From Myxococcales bacterium (lineage in GTDB: Bacteria > Myxococcota > Bradymonadia > UBA7976 > UBA1532), in the NCBI GenBank assembly GCA_020430675.1, contig JAGQJJ010000040.1:1-13818 (forward strand): a stretch of DNA of 13,818 bases, given 5' to 3'. Below are positions 5,512-12,758 of this stretch, in pieces. Every line of letters starts with the position of its first letter. Within the stretch, counting starts at the first letter, position 1. The notes below the pieces were generated by a model. That model had not been told where the DNA came from. It made no database searches and saw nothing but the letters and a program-made list of their open reading frames with translations. The translations under genes were made by a program, and so were the position numbers.

Positions 5512-7307
5512 CAGAGCACGGTCTCAACGCCGTGGAAGTTCTCGTAGAAGTCGACGGGCACGTCCTGGCCCGGCGTCAGCGGGATTTTGCCGCCGAACCA
5601 ACGGGAGAGGCGCTCGGCCTGGGCGTTGTCGCCCTGCCAGACAAGCTTGGTGATGTGGCTCGTGAGCGTGGGCTGCATCGTATAGGTGAGCCGCCGATGG
5701 CCGCGCGCCACCGCCAGCGTGACCGGCTCGGCGTGGCGGGCGACCCATTTGAGGCCGGCCTCGGACCAGGCATAGCCATTGATGCCCGTGATGACATCGC
5801 CCGCGGCGAGGCCGCTCTGGCCGGCGGGGCTGTCATCGAGCACGCTGTCGATGGTGGGCATGCCGCCGTCGGCGAAGTACAGGCCGAGGCGGTGGGTGGG
5901 TTCGTGGCAGACCTTGAAGCCGAGGCGCTCGAGCAGCGATTCCACCGTCAAGCCGCCGGGATGGGTGGCGGTCGATGCGAGCAGCGGGCCGAGCGATTTG
6001 TGGCGGGCGGTGAAGAAGGCCAGGGCCTGCTCGGTGGTGTAACCGACCGGATCGCCGACGTATTTCTCGTAGAACGCGGCAAACGCGGCGTCGAGGGTGT
6101 CTTCTTCAGTCTCAAGCCGCAGGGTGGCATCGACGCTGAAGGCGATGAGCATGCCTTTGTCATAATAGTCGATGCAGTTGTTCGGGCGGCCCGGGTACGA
6201 CGGGCTATGGGTGAGATAGGTGCTCAGCGATGAGTCGGTGCCCGAGATGCGATGGTAGGCGGGCAGCACGGTGAGGTGTTGCAGGTAGCCGACGACATTG
6301 CTGATGAACTGCTGGGGCGTGTAGGTGCCGCTGCGCGTGCACGAGAGGAACTCGTAGTAGCGGGTGAAGCCCTCGGCGATCCAGAGGCCCTCGGTGAAGC
6401 TGCCGTGGGTGAGCGCGTGGGCGAGCTGGCCAAGCGGCGCCGGGCGCAGGCGACGCACGTTCCAGGCGTGGAACAGCTCGTGGGCGCAGACCCGCACGCC
6501 GATGGCATATTGGTCGTCGTCGGTGAAGACATCGGGCCCCAGGCCGCACATCGTGCTGGTCAGGTGTTCGAGGCCCCAGTCGGCGGTGGGGTTCAGGCTG
6601 AGCACGAAGGTGTAGTAGTCGAAGGGGAAGCCCTCGAACATGCGCCCCATGTCGGCGGCGGCGGCGCAGACATCGTCGATGAAAGCGTCGACGCGCTGGT
6701 CGTAGCCGATGCCGCGGTCGACAAACGCAAAAAAGAAGGGCGTGCCCGCGACGACGCGCTTGCGGATGTCAGCGCCGCCCATGACCACCGGGGTGTCGAG
6801 CAGGACTTCGAAGCTCGGGTACTCCCAGGTGTCATCGGCGATGCGCAGCGCGCCGGCCGGATGATGCAGCGTGTCGCGCCAGCGGTCGGGCAGCTGATAA
6901 GTCACCGTGCAGGGGCCGAGCCAGGCCGGGCTGTGCAGATAGCGCGCGCCCAAGGTGATGGCAAAGGCATCGTCGATCAGGCCCGAGGGCTCGCCGAATT
7001 CGGGTTCATAGCCCAGCGCGCGATAGCTCACCTGCAGGTCGCCGGTGCCGCCTTCGATGACAAACGCCTGCCAGCCATCGCGCTCGACCTTCAACGCCGT
7101 GCCGGTGCGCGGGTCGACGGCGCTGATCGGCATCAGGTCGCGGGCGAGCTGCATGAACGTGTAGTCGCCGGGCACCCAGGTCGGGATCTCGAGCCGCACG
7201 CGACCGGTGGCGGCGGGGCCTTGCAGGTGCAGGGTGATCTGGAGCTCGTGGCGCTCGGGTTCAACGCGGACCGTATAGGCCGCCGTCGATGCTTCGGTCG
7301 CGTGCAT
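5511..7307 (-). CDS. M61 family (glycyl-aminopeptidase-like) metallopeptidase with PDZ domain
   Basis: The product is 598 residues, typical for M61. The N-terminal beta domain (about 1-170) includes IPTWVPGDYT (41-50), a hallmark of the family. The GLEH segment (245-248) precedes the zinc motif HELFHAWN (276-283), and the third ligand Glu lies in WIAEGFTRYYE (309-319). YYDKGML (381-387) is the conserved active-site Tyr/Lys region. A PDZ domain spans about 473-545 (SPAGQSGLAAGDVITGING). The family removes N-terminal Gly or Ala from peptides. The ATG at 7307 is used with GGGAGG about 5 bases upstream; a GTG two codons earlier overlaps that ribosome site and is unlikely. No signal peptide is visible, so it is probably cytosolic. 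It is followed after 13 bases by the DAO-family gene and preceded after 88 bases by a lipoprotein gene. Confidence 0.92.
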   Translation of the reverse strand: MHATEASTAAYTVRVEPERHELQITLHLQGPAATGRVRLEIPTWVPGDYTFMQLARDLMPISAVDPRTGTALKVERDGWQAFVIEGGTGDLQVSYRALGYEPEFGEPSGLIDDAFAITLGARYLHSPAWLGPCTVTYQLPDRWRDTLHHPAGALRIADDTWEYPSFEVLLDTPVVMGGADIRKRVVAGTPFFFAFVDRGIGYDQRVDAFIDDVCAAAADMGRMFEGFPFDYYTFVLSLNPTADWGLEHLTSTMCGLGPDVFTDDDQYAIGVRVCAHELFHAWNVRRLRPAPLGQLAHALTHGSFTEGLWIAEGFTRYYEFLSCTRSGTYTPQQFISNVVGYLQHLTVLPAYHRISGTDSSLSTYLTHSPSYPGRPNNCIDYYDKGMLIAFSVDATLRLETEEDTLDAAFAAFYEKYVGDPVGYTTEQALAFFTARHKSLGPLLASTATHPGGLTVESLLERLGFKVCHEPTHRLGLYFADGGMPTIDSVLDDSPAGQSGLAAGDVITGINGYAWSEAGLKWVARHAEPVTLAVARGHRRLTYTMQPTLTSHITKLVWQGDNAQAERLSRWFGGKIPLTPGQDVPVDFYENFHGVETVL

Positions 7308-7395
7308 GGTCACCTCCCAGGTCGGCGTTCAACATGCGCCGGCCGGAGGTGGATCACAAGGCACTTCGGGCGAAGCCCTGAGGAGAACTACGAGT

Positions 7396-8235
7396 CTACT
7401 TGTTGCCGCTGCGGCTGGGATCGGGCACGTAGTAGTCATCGGGGTGACCGGCGCCCCATTTCACTGACTTGACCACCATCTGGTGCACGATGCCATCGTC
7501 GCCGAGACCGTCGGTGAGGGTCATCTCATGCACCACCGGGATGCCATGCTCATCGCGTACGTCGGCGAAGCGCATGGTGCCACTGCTGGCCAGGGTCAGG
7601 TCGCGCACCGTGAAGTAGCTCCAGCCCAGGCGATGGGTCTCGGTGTCGATGTAGACCAGGTACTGATCGATGGCGTCCTGCGGCTCGGCGGTGCCCCAAG
7701 TGCAGAAGACGACGGCGTATTTGCGGCCGTTGATCGTCTCTTCGCCCTCGTACGAGATGATGCCGGCTTCGGCGATTCGGATGGGCATCTCGAAGAAGTA
7801 GGCGACGGTGGGCAGCCAGAACTTGATGTCATCGTCTTCATCGAAGACCGGCTGGCCGCCGGGCTTCTGCGTCCACGTGGCCCAGTTCTGAATGCCCCAG
7901 ACCTCGCCGTCATGGTCGCCGCCGATGAAGGTGAGGCGGATGTCTTCCTTGCCGATCTTCTTGGCGATGCGCATGCGCTGACCGCTCTCGGGCCAGGGCA
8001 TGGCGGCGGTGCGCGGCAGGAAGCTCGGCCACTCGTCGGTCAGCTCGATCTCGAAGTCGCCCTTGGCCGCCCAGGCGTCGCGGCCGCCGTGGGCGGCGAC
8101 CATCTTGTCGAGCCATTCGCGGGCCTTGGCCTGCGAGTCGTCGGTGACGCCCTTCTCTTGCAGGCGGGTGGGGCGCAGGTCGGGGGTGCAGGCTGCGATG
8201 CAGGCGAGCAGGACGAAGAGGGCAGGGCGGACCAT
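7396..8235 (-). CDS. Lipoprotein of unknown function, possibly LolA-like fold
   Basis: The product is 279 residues and begins with a lipoprotein signal. A short hydrophobic run (about 4-15) ends at Cys16 in the lipobox IAAC. An alternative LLAC at Cys12 would leave a very short signal. The mature protein starts after a linker with AREWLDKMVAAHGGRDAW (38-55). The AHGG-x-x-x-W start is seen in uncharacterised secreted proteins related to outer-membrane lipoprotein-sorting (LolA/LolB-type) folds. The rest is rich in beta strands and aromatic residues, and ends in a charged polar tail. I see no catalytic motif. The ribosome site AAGAGG precedes the ATG by about 6 bases; the stop is TAG. It lies 55 bases after the TlpA-like gene and 88 bases before the M61 gene on the same strand. 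The lipoprotein call is firm; the fold is inference. Confidence 0.78.
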   Translation of the reverse strand: MVRPALFVLLACIAACTPDLRPTRLQEKGVTDDSQAKAREWLDKMVAAHGGRDAWAAKGDFEIELTDEWPSFLPRTAAMPWPESGQRMRIAKKIGKEDIRLTFIGGDHDGEVWGIQNWATWTQKPGGQPVFDEDDDIKFWLPTVAYFFEMPIRIAEAGIISYEGEETINGRKYAVVFCTWGTAEPQDAIDQYLVYIDTETHRLGWSYFTVRDLTLASSGTMRFADVRDEHGIPVVHEMTLTDGLGDDGIVHQMVVKSVKWGAGHPDDYYVPDPSRSGNK

Positions 8236-8260
8236 GGGGGGCCTCTTGATTCCGGGTTTT

Positions 8261-8281
8261 CGGTCGTTACGCCGCCGACCG
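8261..8281. other. Stem-loop in the 55 base gap after the TlpA-like gene
   Basis: CGGTCG (8261-8266) and CGACCG (8276-8281) pair as a 6 bp stem with a 9 base loop, starting 9 bases past the TlpA-like stop on the minus strand. AAAA rather than a T-run follows on that strand, so it is a weak terminator or attenuator candidate that could reduce read-through into the downstream lipoprotein gene. Confidence 0.35.
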
Positions 8282-8290
8282 ACAGATGTT

Positions 8291-8914
8291 TCATCCGCCG
8301 CTGACGATGGCTTTCACCGCGGCGTAGTCCTGGCCGCTGATGGCGCCGACGCGCACGCAGCGCAGCTTGCCGTGCGGATCCACCAGCGCGTGGATCGGGA
8401 TGGCGGCGCTGCGGTCGACGGCCAGGGCGTCGAGGAAGGGGCCGAAGTCGGCTTCTTCGCGCAGCCAGCGCACCTTGCCCGGCAGGCCCCGGGCGATGCG
8501 ATCCTTGAGCGCGTCGATGTCTTCAGGTTTGTCGATGGTCAGCAATTCGAGATCGATCGGCTTGCCATCGGCGGCGAGGCCCTTCGTCCACCGGGCGAGC
8601 AGGCCCATCTCTTCGACGCAGGGGCGGCACCACGTTGCCCAGACGTTGACCCACGTCCACCGGTCGGTGGGCAGCGCGGTGGCCGGCGTGGTGCCATCGG
8701 GCAGCGGGCGCTGGGGCGGCCAGGCGAAGCTGCGCGCGGTGGGGCCGTCGCCCGGCCAGGTCTGCTCGCAGAACCCACCGGTATCGTTGACCGGGCCTGC
8801 GGGCTTCGCCGGCTTGACCGCGGCGGTGCGCTGCATCGTCTGCTGCGGGGCGTGGCCGTCGGCGTTGCCCTGGCAGCCGATGAGCGCCAATGCGGCAATC
8901 AGCAACACACGCAT
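8291..8914 (-). CDS. TlpA-like thioredoxin-fold lipoprotein
   Basis: The product is 207 residues. The signal MRVLLIAALALIGC ends in a good lipobox (LIGC, Cys14), so the mature protein is membrane-anchored in the envelope. A linker rich in Pro/Ala (about 22-45) follows. The thioredoxin fold has WVNVWATWCRPC at 88-99 (active-site CxxC at 96-99) and the cis-Pro loop AIPIHALVDPHGKL (171-184, Pro173). TlpA/ResA-like proteins reduce or shuttle disulfides of exported proteins. Two further cysteines (49 and 186) lie outside the active site and are not typical, so a second disulfide is possible. The ATG at 8914 is set by GAGGAGG, which overlaps the stop of the OmpA-like gene. The 10 base gap implies one operon with VKOR-DsbA. 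Whether it acts as reductant or oxidant cannot be read from sequence. Confidence 0.9.
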   Translation of the reverse strand: MRVLLIAALALIGCQGNADGHAPQQTMQRTAAVKPAKPAGPVNDTGGFCEQTWPGDGPTARSFAWPPQRPLPDGTTPATALPTDRWTWVNVWATWCRPCVEEMGLLARWTKGLAADGKPIDLELLTIDKPEDIDALKDRIARGLPGKVRWLREEADFGPFLDALAVDRSAAIPIHALVDPHGKLRCVRVGAISGQDYAAVKAIVSGG

Positions 8915-8924
8915 GCGGGCCTCC

Positions 8925-9611
8925 TCAGATGGCGCAGTCGATCCAGGCCATGAACGCGCTGCGGTTGATCTCCTTGGCGGTGCACTCTTCGGTGCGCGAC
9001 CGCTGCCAGCCGCAGAAGCTCTCATCGAGCTGGGCGAAGTTCTCGCCGAGCCACAAGAGACCGACCTGTTTGGCGACGTCGGGGTCGTTGAACCGGCGCT
9101 CGATATGGGTGAGCACGCTCTGGGCGCGCGCGGCGCTCAGCTTCTCGTTGTCTTCCGTCTTGCCGTCGGGGCTGGCGCGGGCGACCACGAAGAAGAAGCT
9201 GGCCCCGCGCTGGTCGGCCCAGGCGGCGTCGATCGCCTTGCTGCCGGCCTCGTCTAGATCGGTCTGGTAGGCGTCGAACTGCACGATATGGGCGCGTTTT
9301 TCGAGCGGCAGGAAGAGCGCGTTGAACTCTTCATCGCTGAGCTGGGCCACCGTCTGCGCCTGCATGGGCTGGCAGCCGCGGCCGTTGCTGACGAGGCCGC
9401 AGGCGGTGGCCACGCGGCGCACGATGGCCTTGAGCTTCGGCGTGCAATAGCTGTCTTCGCTGACGCTCGCGATGGCCACCTCGGCCTCGGCGGCCGAGGG
9501 ATCGGACTCCTTGAGTCGCCGCTCGGCGGCGCCGAGCCAGGAGGCGACCAGCAGCAGGGGCAGCAGCAGGGCGGGCAGGGCGGCCACCGCGCGGCGCATC
9601 ACGTCGCTCAC
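8925..9611 (-). CDS. OmpA-like periplasmic protein with six cysteines
   Basis: The product is 228 residues counted from the GTG. One hydrophobic segment near the start (ALPALLLPLLLVASWLG, about 11-27) is a signal or membrane anchor. The C-terminal half (about 107-175) resembles a peptidoglycan-binding OmpA-type domain: a strand AHIVQFDAY, then SPDGKTEDNEKLSAARAQSV (147-166), matching the family pattern D..G..N..LS..RA..V. Six cysteines (56, 71, 80, 200, 210, 226) flank the domain, unusual for OmpA-type proteins and fitting disulfide bonding by the upstream enzyme. The GTG at 9611 is chosen because it overlaps the preceding stop as GTGA and has GGAGGT 5 bases upstream; the ATG at 9599 is 17 bases from that site. 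The operon position suggests it is a client or partner of VKOR-DsbA. The OmpA call is moderate, and the upstream extension of this open frame is spurious. Confidence 0.75.
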   Translation of the reverse strand: MSDVMRRAVAALPALLLPLLLVASWLGAAERRLKESDPSAAEAEVAIASVSEDSYCTPKLKAIVRRVATACGLVSNGRGCQPMQAQTVAQLSDEEFNALFLPLEKRAHIVQFDAYQTDLDEAGSKAIDAAWADQRGASFFFVVARASPDGKTEDNEKLSAARAQSVLTHIERRFNDPDVAKQVGLLWLGENFAQLDESFCGWQRSRTEECTAKEINRSAFMAWIDCAI

Positions 9612-9622
9612 CGGGCACCTCC
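9608..9622 (-). promoter_or_regulatory. Coupled stop/start GTGA with ribosome site GGAGGT
   Basis: GGAGGT (9622-9617) lies inside the end of the VKOR-DsbA gene, 5 bases before a GTG (9611-9609) whose last two bases are the first two of the upstream TGA (9610-9608). This four-base overlap indicates translational coupling and decides the start of the OmpA-like protein. Confidence 0.8.
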
Positions 9623-10924
9623 GATCATGCGGCTCAGCGTATACTCCAGCCCCAGGTCGGTGTCTTCGTCGCAAAGACGCCTGCCGCGCACGAAGAGTTG
9701 CGGGGTCATCACCGGCAGCGCGTTGGCGACCGCCCAGCGCAGGCTCTTGACCAGCTTGTTCTTGGCGACCGGTGTGCCCAGGCAGCTCGCGACCGAGGGG
9801 AACTCGGCCTTGATATGGCCGCGCAGGCGCTCTTCGTCGGCTTTGGCTTCTTCGAGCAGGCGCTCCTGGTGGGTGAAGGCCCACTCCAGAATGCGGCGCG
9901 CTTCGGTCTGGCCGGGCGCGCAGAGCATCGCTTCGGCCACCGCGCAGGCGCCGGGGTGCAGCGAGGTGGTCACCATCCAGTTGCAGGTGGAGTCGAGCGG
10001 GAAGAGCACCGCCTGCTGGTCGAGGCGCGGGCCGAGCTGGCTCGCCTGGAGGCGCGCGTCGAAGGCGCGGCAGGCGGGGCAGAGCGGGTCGAGCAGCTCG
10101 ATCGAAGGCGCGCCGCTGGGGGTGCGGGCGAGGTCGATGAGGATGCCCGCCGGATCTTCGGGCGCGACCAGGGTGCCGCAGCCCTCGGCGCCGCGTTCGC
10201 CGGCTTTGGGCTGGGGGATGAACGCCATCCACACCAGCGTCAGCGCCAGCACGAAGCCGCAGCCCTCAAGCACGCCCACGCCGAAGCGACGCAGGGCGGT
10301 CTCGTCGCCGACGGGCGGGCGCTCGCTCATCAGCAGCGCGGCGAGCGCGCCCACAAAGCAGAGGCCGCTGGTGACGTAGATGCCGGCGCAGACGGTGCAA
10401 AGGGCGCCGACCGCGGTGGCGGCGAGGTAGCCATAGACGATGCTCATCAGCGCCGGCAGACCGGTGGCGGCGAACAAAAAGCCCGTCTCGCTGCGCAACG
10501 GCCGGCCGCGCCAGACGAGATGGGCGCTGCGGTAGGCGAGGAAGCAGAAGACCGCGAGCGCCAGCATGCTCACCGGGATGCCGCCCCAATACGAGTCGCG
10601 GAACCACGAGCTGTAAGGGCTGAGCATGACCGTGCGGCAGCCGCTGTCGCCCGTCTGGGCTTCGGCGCCGGGCATCACCGAGCAGTGGATGGCGTGCACC
10701 TGGCGGTCGAGGTGGGCGGCGAAGTCGGCGGTGCTGGTGGCGGCGAAGATGGCCCCGACGATCGAGGCGGCCAGCACCAGCGCCAGCGGCAGGCGCGCGG
10801 GACGACGGGCGAAGCCGGCGTCGTCGAACGAGGGCGGGGCCTCGTCGGGCTCGGGGAAGTCATCGGCGCCGTTGAGGCGGCCGTGGTCTTCGTCGTCGTC
10901 GTCGATCGTCCACTTGCGGGCCAT
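9608..10924 (-). CDS. Fused VKOR-DsbA: vitamin K epoxide reductase-like membrane domain with periplasmic thioredoxin domain
   Basis: The product is 438 residues. A very acidic cytosolic tail (about 7-37) precedes five predicted membrane helices (about 46-64, 113-131, 148-166, 174-199, 214-236). The VKOR domain shows the periplasmic loop cysteines C81 and C96, the family stretch CRTVMLSPYSSWF followed by GGIPVSML, and the quinone-side CTVC motif (176-179). The C-terminal domain has the thioredoxin-type CPAC (282-285) in a strand-then-helix context and a cis-Pro loop MTPQLFV (406-412), as in DsbA. The known role is oxidising exported proteins and passing electrons to membrane quinone, replacing DsbA plus DsbB. 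Extra cysteines (249, 314, 327, 335, 381, 418) occur in the soluble domain. The loop between C81 and C96 is longer than usual. The ATG at 10924 has GGAG 6 bases upstream. It is first in an operon with the OmpA-like and TlpA-like genes. Confidence 0.92.
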   Translation of the reverse strand: MARKWTIDDDDEDHGRLNGADDFPEPDEAPPSFDDAGFARRPARLPLALVLAASIVGAIFAATSTADFAAHLDRQVHAIHCSVMPGAEAQTGDSGCRTVMLSPYSSWFRDSYWGGIPVSMLALAVFCFLAYRSAHLVWRGRPLRSETGFLFAATGLPALMSIVYGYLAATAVGALCTVCAGIYVTSGLCFVGALAALLMSERPPVGDETALRRFGVGVLEGCGFVLALTLVWMAFIPQPKAGERGAEGCGTLVAPEDPAGILIDLARTPSGAPSIELLDPLCPACRAFDARLQASQLGPRLDQQAVLFPLDSTCNWMVTTSLHPGACAVAEAMLCAPGQTEARRILEWAFTHQERLLEEAKADEERLRGHIKAEFPSVASCLGTPVAKNKLVKSLRWAVANALPVMTPQLFVRGRRLCDEDTDLGLEYTLSRMIGGAR

Positions 10925-10956
10925 CGGCCGCTCCGTCGTCGAGTGCGAGGACCGCA

Positions 10957-10982
10957 GCCTGTCAGGCCCGGCGCGCGCGCGC
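10957..10982. other. Short palindrome and (GC)6 run in the VKOR-DsbA leader
   Basis: GCCTGTCAGGC (10957-10967) is an 11-base palindrome, and 10971-10982 is an alternating GC run of six dinucleotides. Both lie in the 102 base gap (10925-11026) upstream of the VKOR-DsbA gene. The palindrome could be an operator; alternating GC can adopt Z-DNA. I could not identify a convincing -10/-35 pair for this operon. Confidence 0.35.
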
Positions 10983-11022
10983 AAGGGGGCAGTCTTCAGG
11001 CGCGGATGATGTTTCGATATTT

Positions 11023-11038
11023 GTGACTAATCGGTCAC
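11023..11038. other. Inverted repeat around the SDR stop codon
   Basis: GTGAC (11023-11027) and GTCAC (11034-11038) pair around a 6 base loop that holds most of the SDR stop codon (TAG, 11029-11027). The surrounding 40 bases are clearly more AT-rich than the rest of the window. A 5 bp stem without a T-run on the minus strand is weak as a terminator; it could be part of an end-of-operon region or an operator for the next gene. Confidence 0.3.
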
Positions 11039-11839
11039 TTTATCGTGATGACCGTTGGCGTCTTCGAGCAGGCGGCCAGCGGCGTGCGTGATCAAGCCGC
11101 GGTGCAGCGCCTCACTGAAGAAGGCGTTGAGCTTGTTGATGAGGCCGGGCACCACCGCGCGGCGGCCGCGAAACATGGCGCGCAGGCCGATGCGGGCGAC
11201 GGTGTCGGCCGACAGGATCGACAGGTTCATCAGTCGTGGCGTGCGCGCCCCGGCGACGGTGTTGAACTCGGTGCGGGTGATGCCGGGATAGAGCGTGGTC
11301 ATGGTGACGCCGGTGTTGCGCAGCTCGAAGCGCACGGCCTCGGCGAAGGCTTTGACGTAGTGCTTGCTCGCGGCGTAGGCGGCGACATAGGGCGAGGGCA
11401 GGAAGGCGGCGGCCGAGGCGACCTGCAGGATGCGACCGCGGCCAGCGGCGACCATCGGGCGGGCGAAGCGCAGGGTCAGCTCGGTGAGCGCGAGCACGTT
11501 GAGGCGGATCATCGGCTCGATGGCGGCCATGTCCTGGTCGACAAAGCGGCCTTGCAGGCCGTAGCCGGCGTTGTTGATCAGGATCTCGACCGGGCGTCCG
11601 GTGGCCTCGGTGGCGGCAAAGAGCGCGGCGGGCGCGTCGGGGTCGGCGAGATCGAGGGCGACGACCTCGACCGGCACGCCATAGGCGTCGTTGAGGGTCT
11701 CGGCCAGCTTTGCGAGCCGGTCGCCGCGCCGCGCGGTGATCAGCAGGGGCCACCCGCGGGCGGCGAGCTGGTGGGCGAAGCAGGTGCCGATCCCGCTGCT
11801 GGCCCCGGTGATCAGCGCGGCGCCGCGGGGTTCGCTCAT
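11027..11839 (-). CDS. Short-chain dehydrogenase/reductase (SDR, classical type)
   Basis: The product is 270 residues, the classical SDR length. The cofactor motif TGASSGIG is at 11-18, and ARRGDRL (36-42) ends strand 2 with basic residues, which favours NADP(H). NNAG is at 89-92, the active-site Asn at 114 (LNV), catalytic Ser142 (VASAAAF), and Y155-AAS-K159 gives the YxxxK pair. YPGITRTEF (184-192) is the conserved PG segment. The C-terminal extension (about 225-270) has two possible amphipathic helices ending in a polar tail, as in membrane-associated SDRs that act on lipids. The ATG overlaps the stop of the hydroxylase gene as ATGA, so the two are translationally coupled. A role in oxidising or reducing the carbinol made by the partner, or a related lipid intermediate, is inference. 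Confidence 0.93.
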   Translation of the reverse strand: MSEPRGAALITGASSGIGTCFAHQLAARGWPLLITARRGDRLAKLAETLNDAYGVPVEVVALDLADPDAPAALFAATEATGRPVEILINNAGYGLQGRFVDQDMAAIEPMIRLNVLALTELTLRFARPMVAAGRGRILQVASAAAFLPSPYVAAYAASKHYVKAFAEAVRFELRNTGVTMTTLYPGITRTEFNTVAGARTPRLMNLSILSADTVARIGLRAMFRGRRAVVPGLINKLNAFFSEALHRGLITHAAGRLLEDANGHHDKVTD

Positions 11840-12753
11840 GCGTTGGCGGTCTGGGGGCGCGCGGGCCGCGACGGCGCGGTGCGCAGCTTGATCGGCAGCG
11901 CGATGCGGTGGTGGTGCAGGTAGTTCGACGAGAGCCGCCAATCTTCGTAGTAGGTGCCCCAAAGGCGGTCGAAGAACGAGAAGGCGGCGGCGTGGTTGAT
12001 CAGGTTGCCCCGCTTGCAGTGGTGCAGCTTGTGGGCGTGGTTGTCCATGAAGATATAGCGCAACCACCCGATATTGAAGGTGACATTGGTGTGGTCGGTG
12101 GCCTGGAGCGTCAGGATGAAGCCATAGGCGGCGAGCGTGGCCGGCAGGTCCATGCCCAGGGCCCACGAGATCAGGATCAGGGCCGGTTGGAACTGGCCGA
12201 GGGCGGTGTCGACCAGCGAGGACTGGTTGCCGCGCATGAAGTCCATCTCGCTGACCGAGTGATGCGCCGCGTGTTTGCGCCGGTAATAGCGCAGGATCGG
12301 GTTTGGCCCGCGGCTGTGGCTCATCATGCGGTGGATCCAGTAGTAGGCCAGATCGGTGAGCAGGGTGCCGATCGCGACCATCAACCAGGTGTTCGACAGC
12401 GTCTTGTAGGGCGAGATGTGCGAGAAGACCCACCAGCCGCCCGCCACAAAGCCACCGCCGACGAGCACGCCTTTGTAGAAGACCACCGAGAGGCCGCCGA
12501 TGCAGTCGCGCAGGCTGAGCGGGGGCAGCTTCACCGAAGGATGCCGGTGCTCGGCCCAAAGGGTGAACGCAAAGAAGACGACCGAGCACGCCAGGAAGCC
12601 GACAATCGCGTGGTAGGTGGTGAGCCCGAAGACGGCCAGCCAGACCGCATAGAACACCGGCGAGCCGCAGTGGCCGAAGATGCCGTAGGCGATATTGCCG
12701 GTCTGTTCGGGCGGCGTCTCGGGGATTGGCAAGGTGTCGTAGGTCGGGGCCAC
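11836..12753 (-). CDS. Fatty acid hydroxylase / sterol desaturase superfamily membrane protein
   Basis: The product is 305 residues from a GTG. Hydrophobic segments lie at about 34-65, 86-110, 122-140 and 186-216. The di-iron histidine clusters are visible: HRMMSH (141-146, HX4H), HAAHH (161-165, HX2HH) and NHAHKLHH (238-245, HX2HH), with a further His221 in DHTNVTFN and His254 in NHAAAFSFFDRLWGTYY (253-269), the typical family ending. These enzymes hydroxylate or desaturate lipids, sterols or carotenoids using O2 in the membrane; the substrate is unknown. There is no ATG before residue 125, so the start rests on AGGAGG five bases upstream of the GTG at 12753. The reading frame stays open far upstream to 13704, but that part opposes the lipoprotein gene and lacks sense. 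It overlaps the SDR gene by four bases. Confidence 0.9.
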   Translation of the reverse strand: MAPTYDTLPIPETPPEQTGNIAYGIFGHCGSPVFYAVWLAVFGLTTYHAIVGFLACSVVFFAFTLWAEHRHPSVKLPPLSLRDCIGGLSVVFYKGVLVGGGFVAGGWWVFSHISPYKTLSNTWLMVAIGTLLTDLAYYWIHRMMSHSRGPNPILRYYRRKHAAHHSVSEMDFMRGNQSSLVDTALGQFQPALILISWALGMDLPATLAAYGFILTLQATDHTNVTFNIGWLRYIFMDNHAHKLHHCKRGNLINHAAAFSFFDRLWGTYYEDWRLSSNYLHHHRIALPIKLRTAPSRPARPQTANA

Positions 12754-12758
12754 GGTCT

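Noticed and set aside
7364..7378. Short self-complementary stretch between the lipoprotein and M61 genes as a terminator
   Set aside because: Stem of only 4-5 bp with a loop of 2-3 bases and no T-run on the minus strand.
6252..7472. + strand open frame of 406 residues opposite the M61 gene
   Set aside because: Antisense shadow of a clear metallopeptidase, caused by high GC and few stops; Ala/Gly/Val/Asp-rich with no motif.
9612..10232. Upstream extension of the OmpA-like frame
   Set aside because: It overlaps the VKOR-DsbA gene on the same strand in another frame, giving Arg/Pro-rich nonsense; the GTGA overlap start is well supported.
9698..11026. + strand open frame of 442 residues opposite VKOR-DsbA
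   Set aside because: Antisense shadow of a gene with all expected redox motifs; composition is low-complexity Ala/Gly/Arg.
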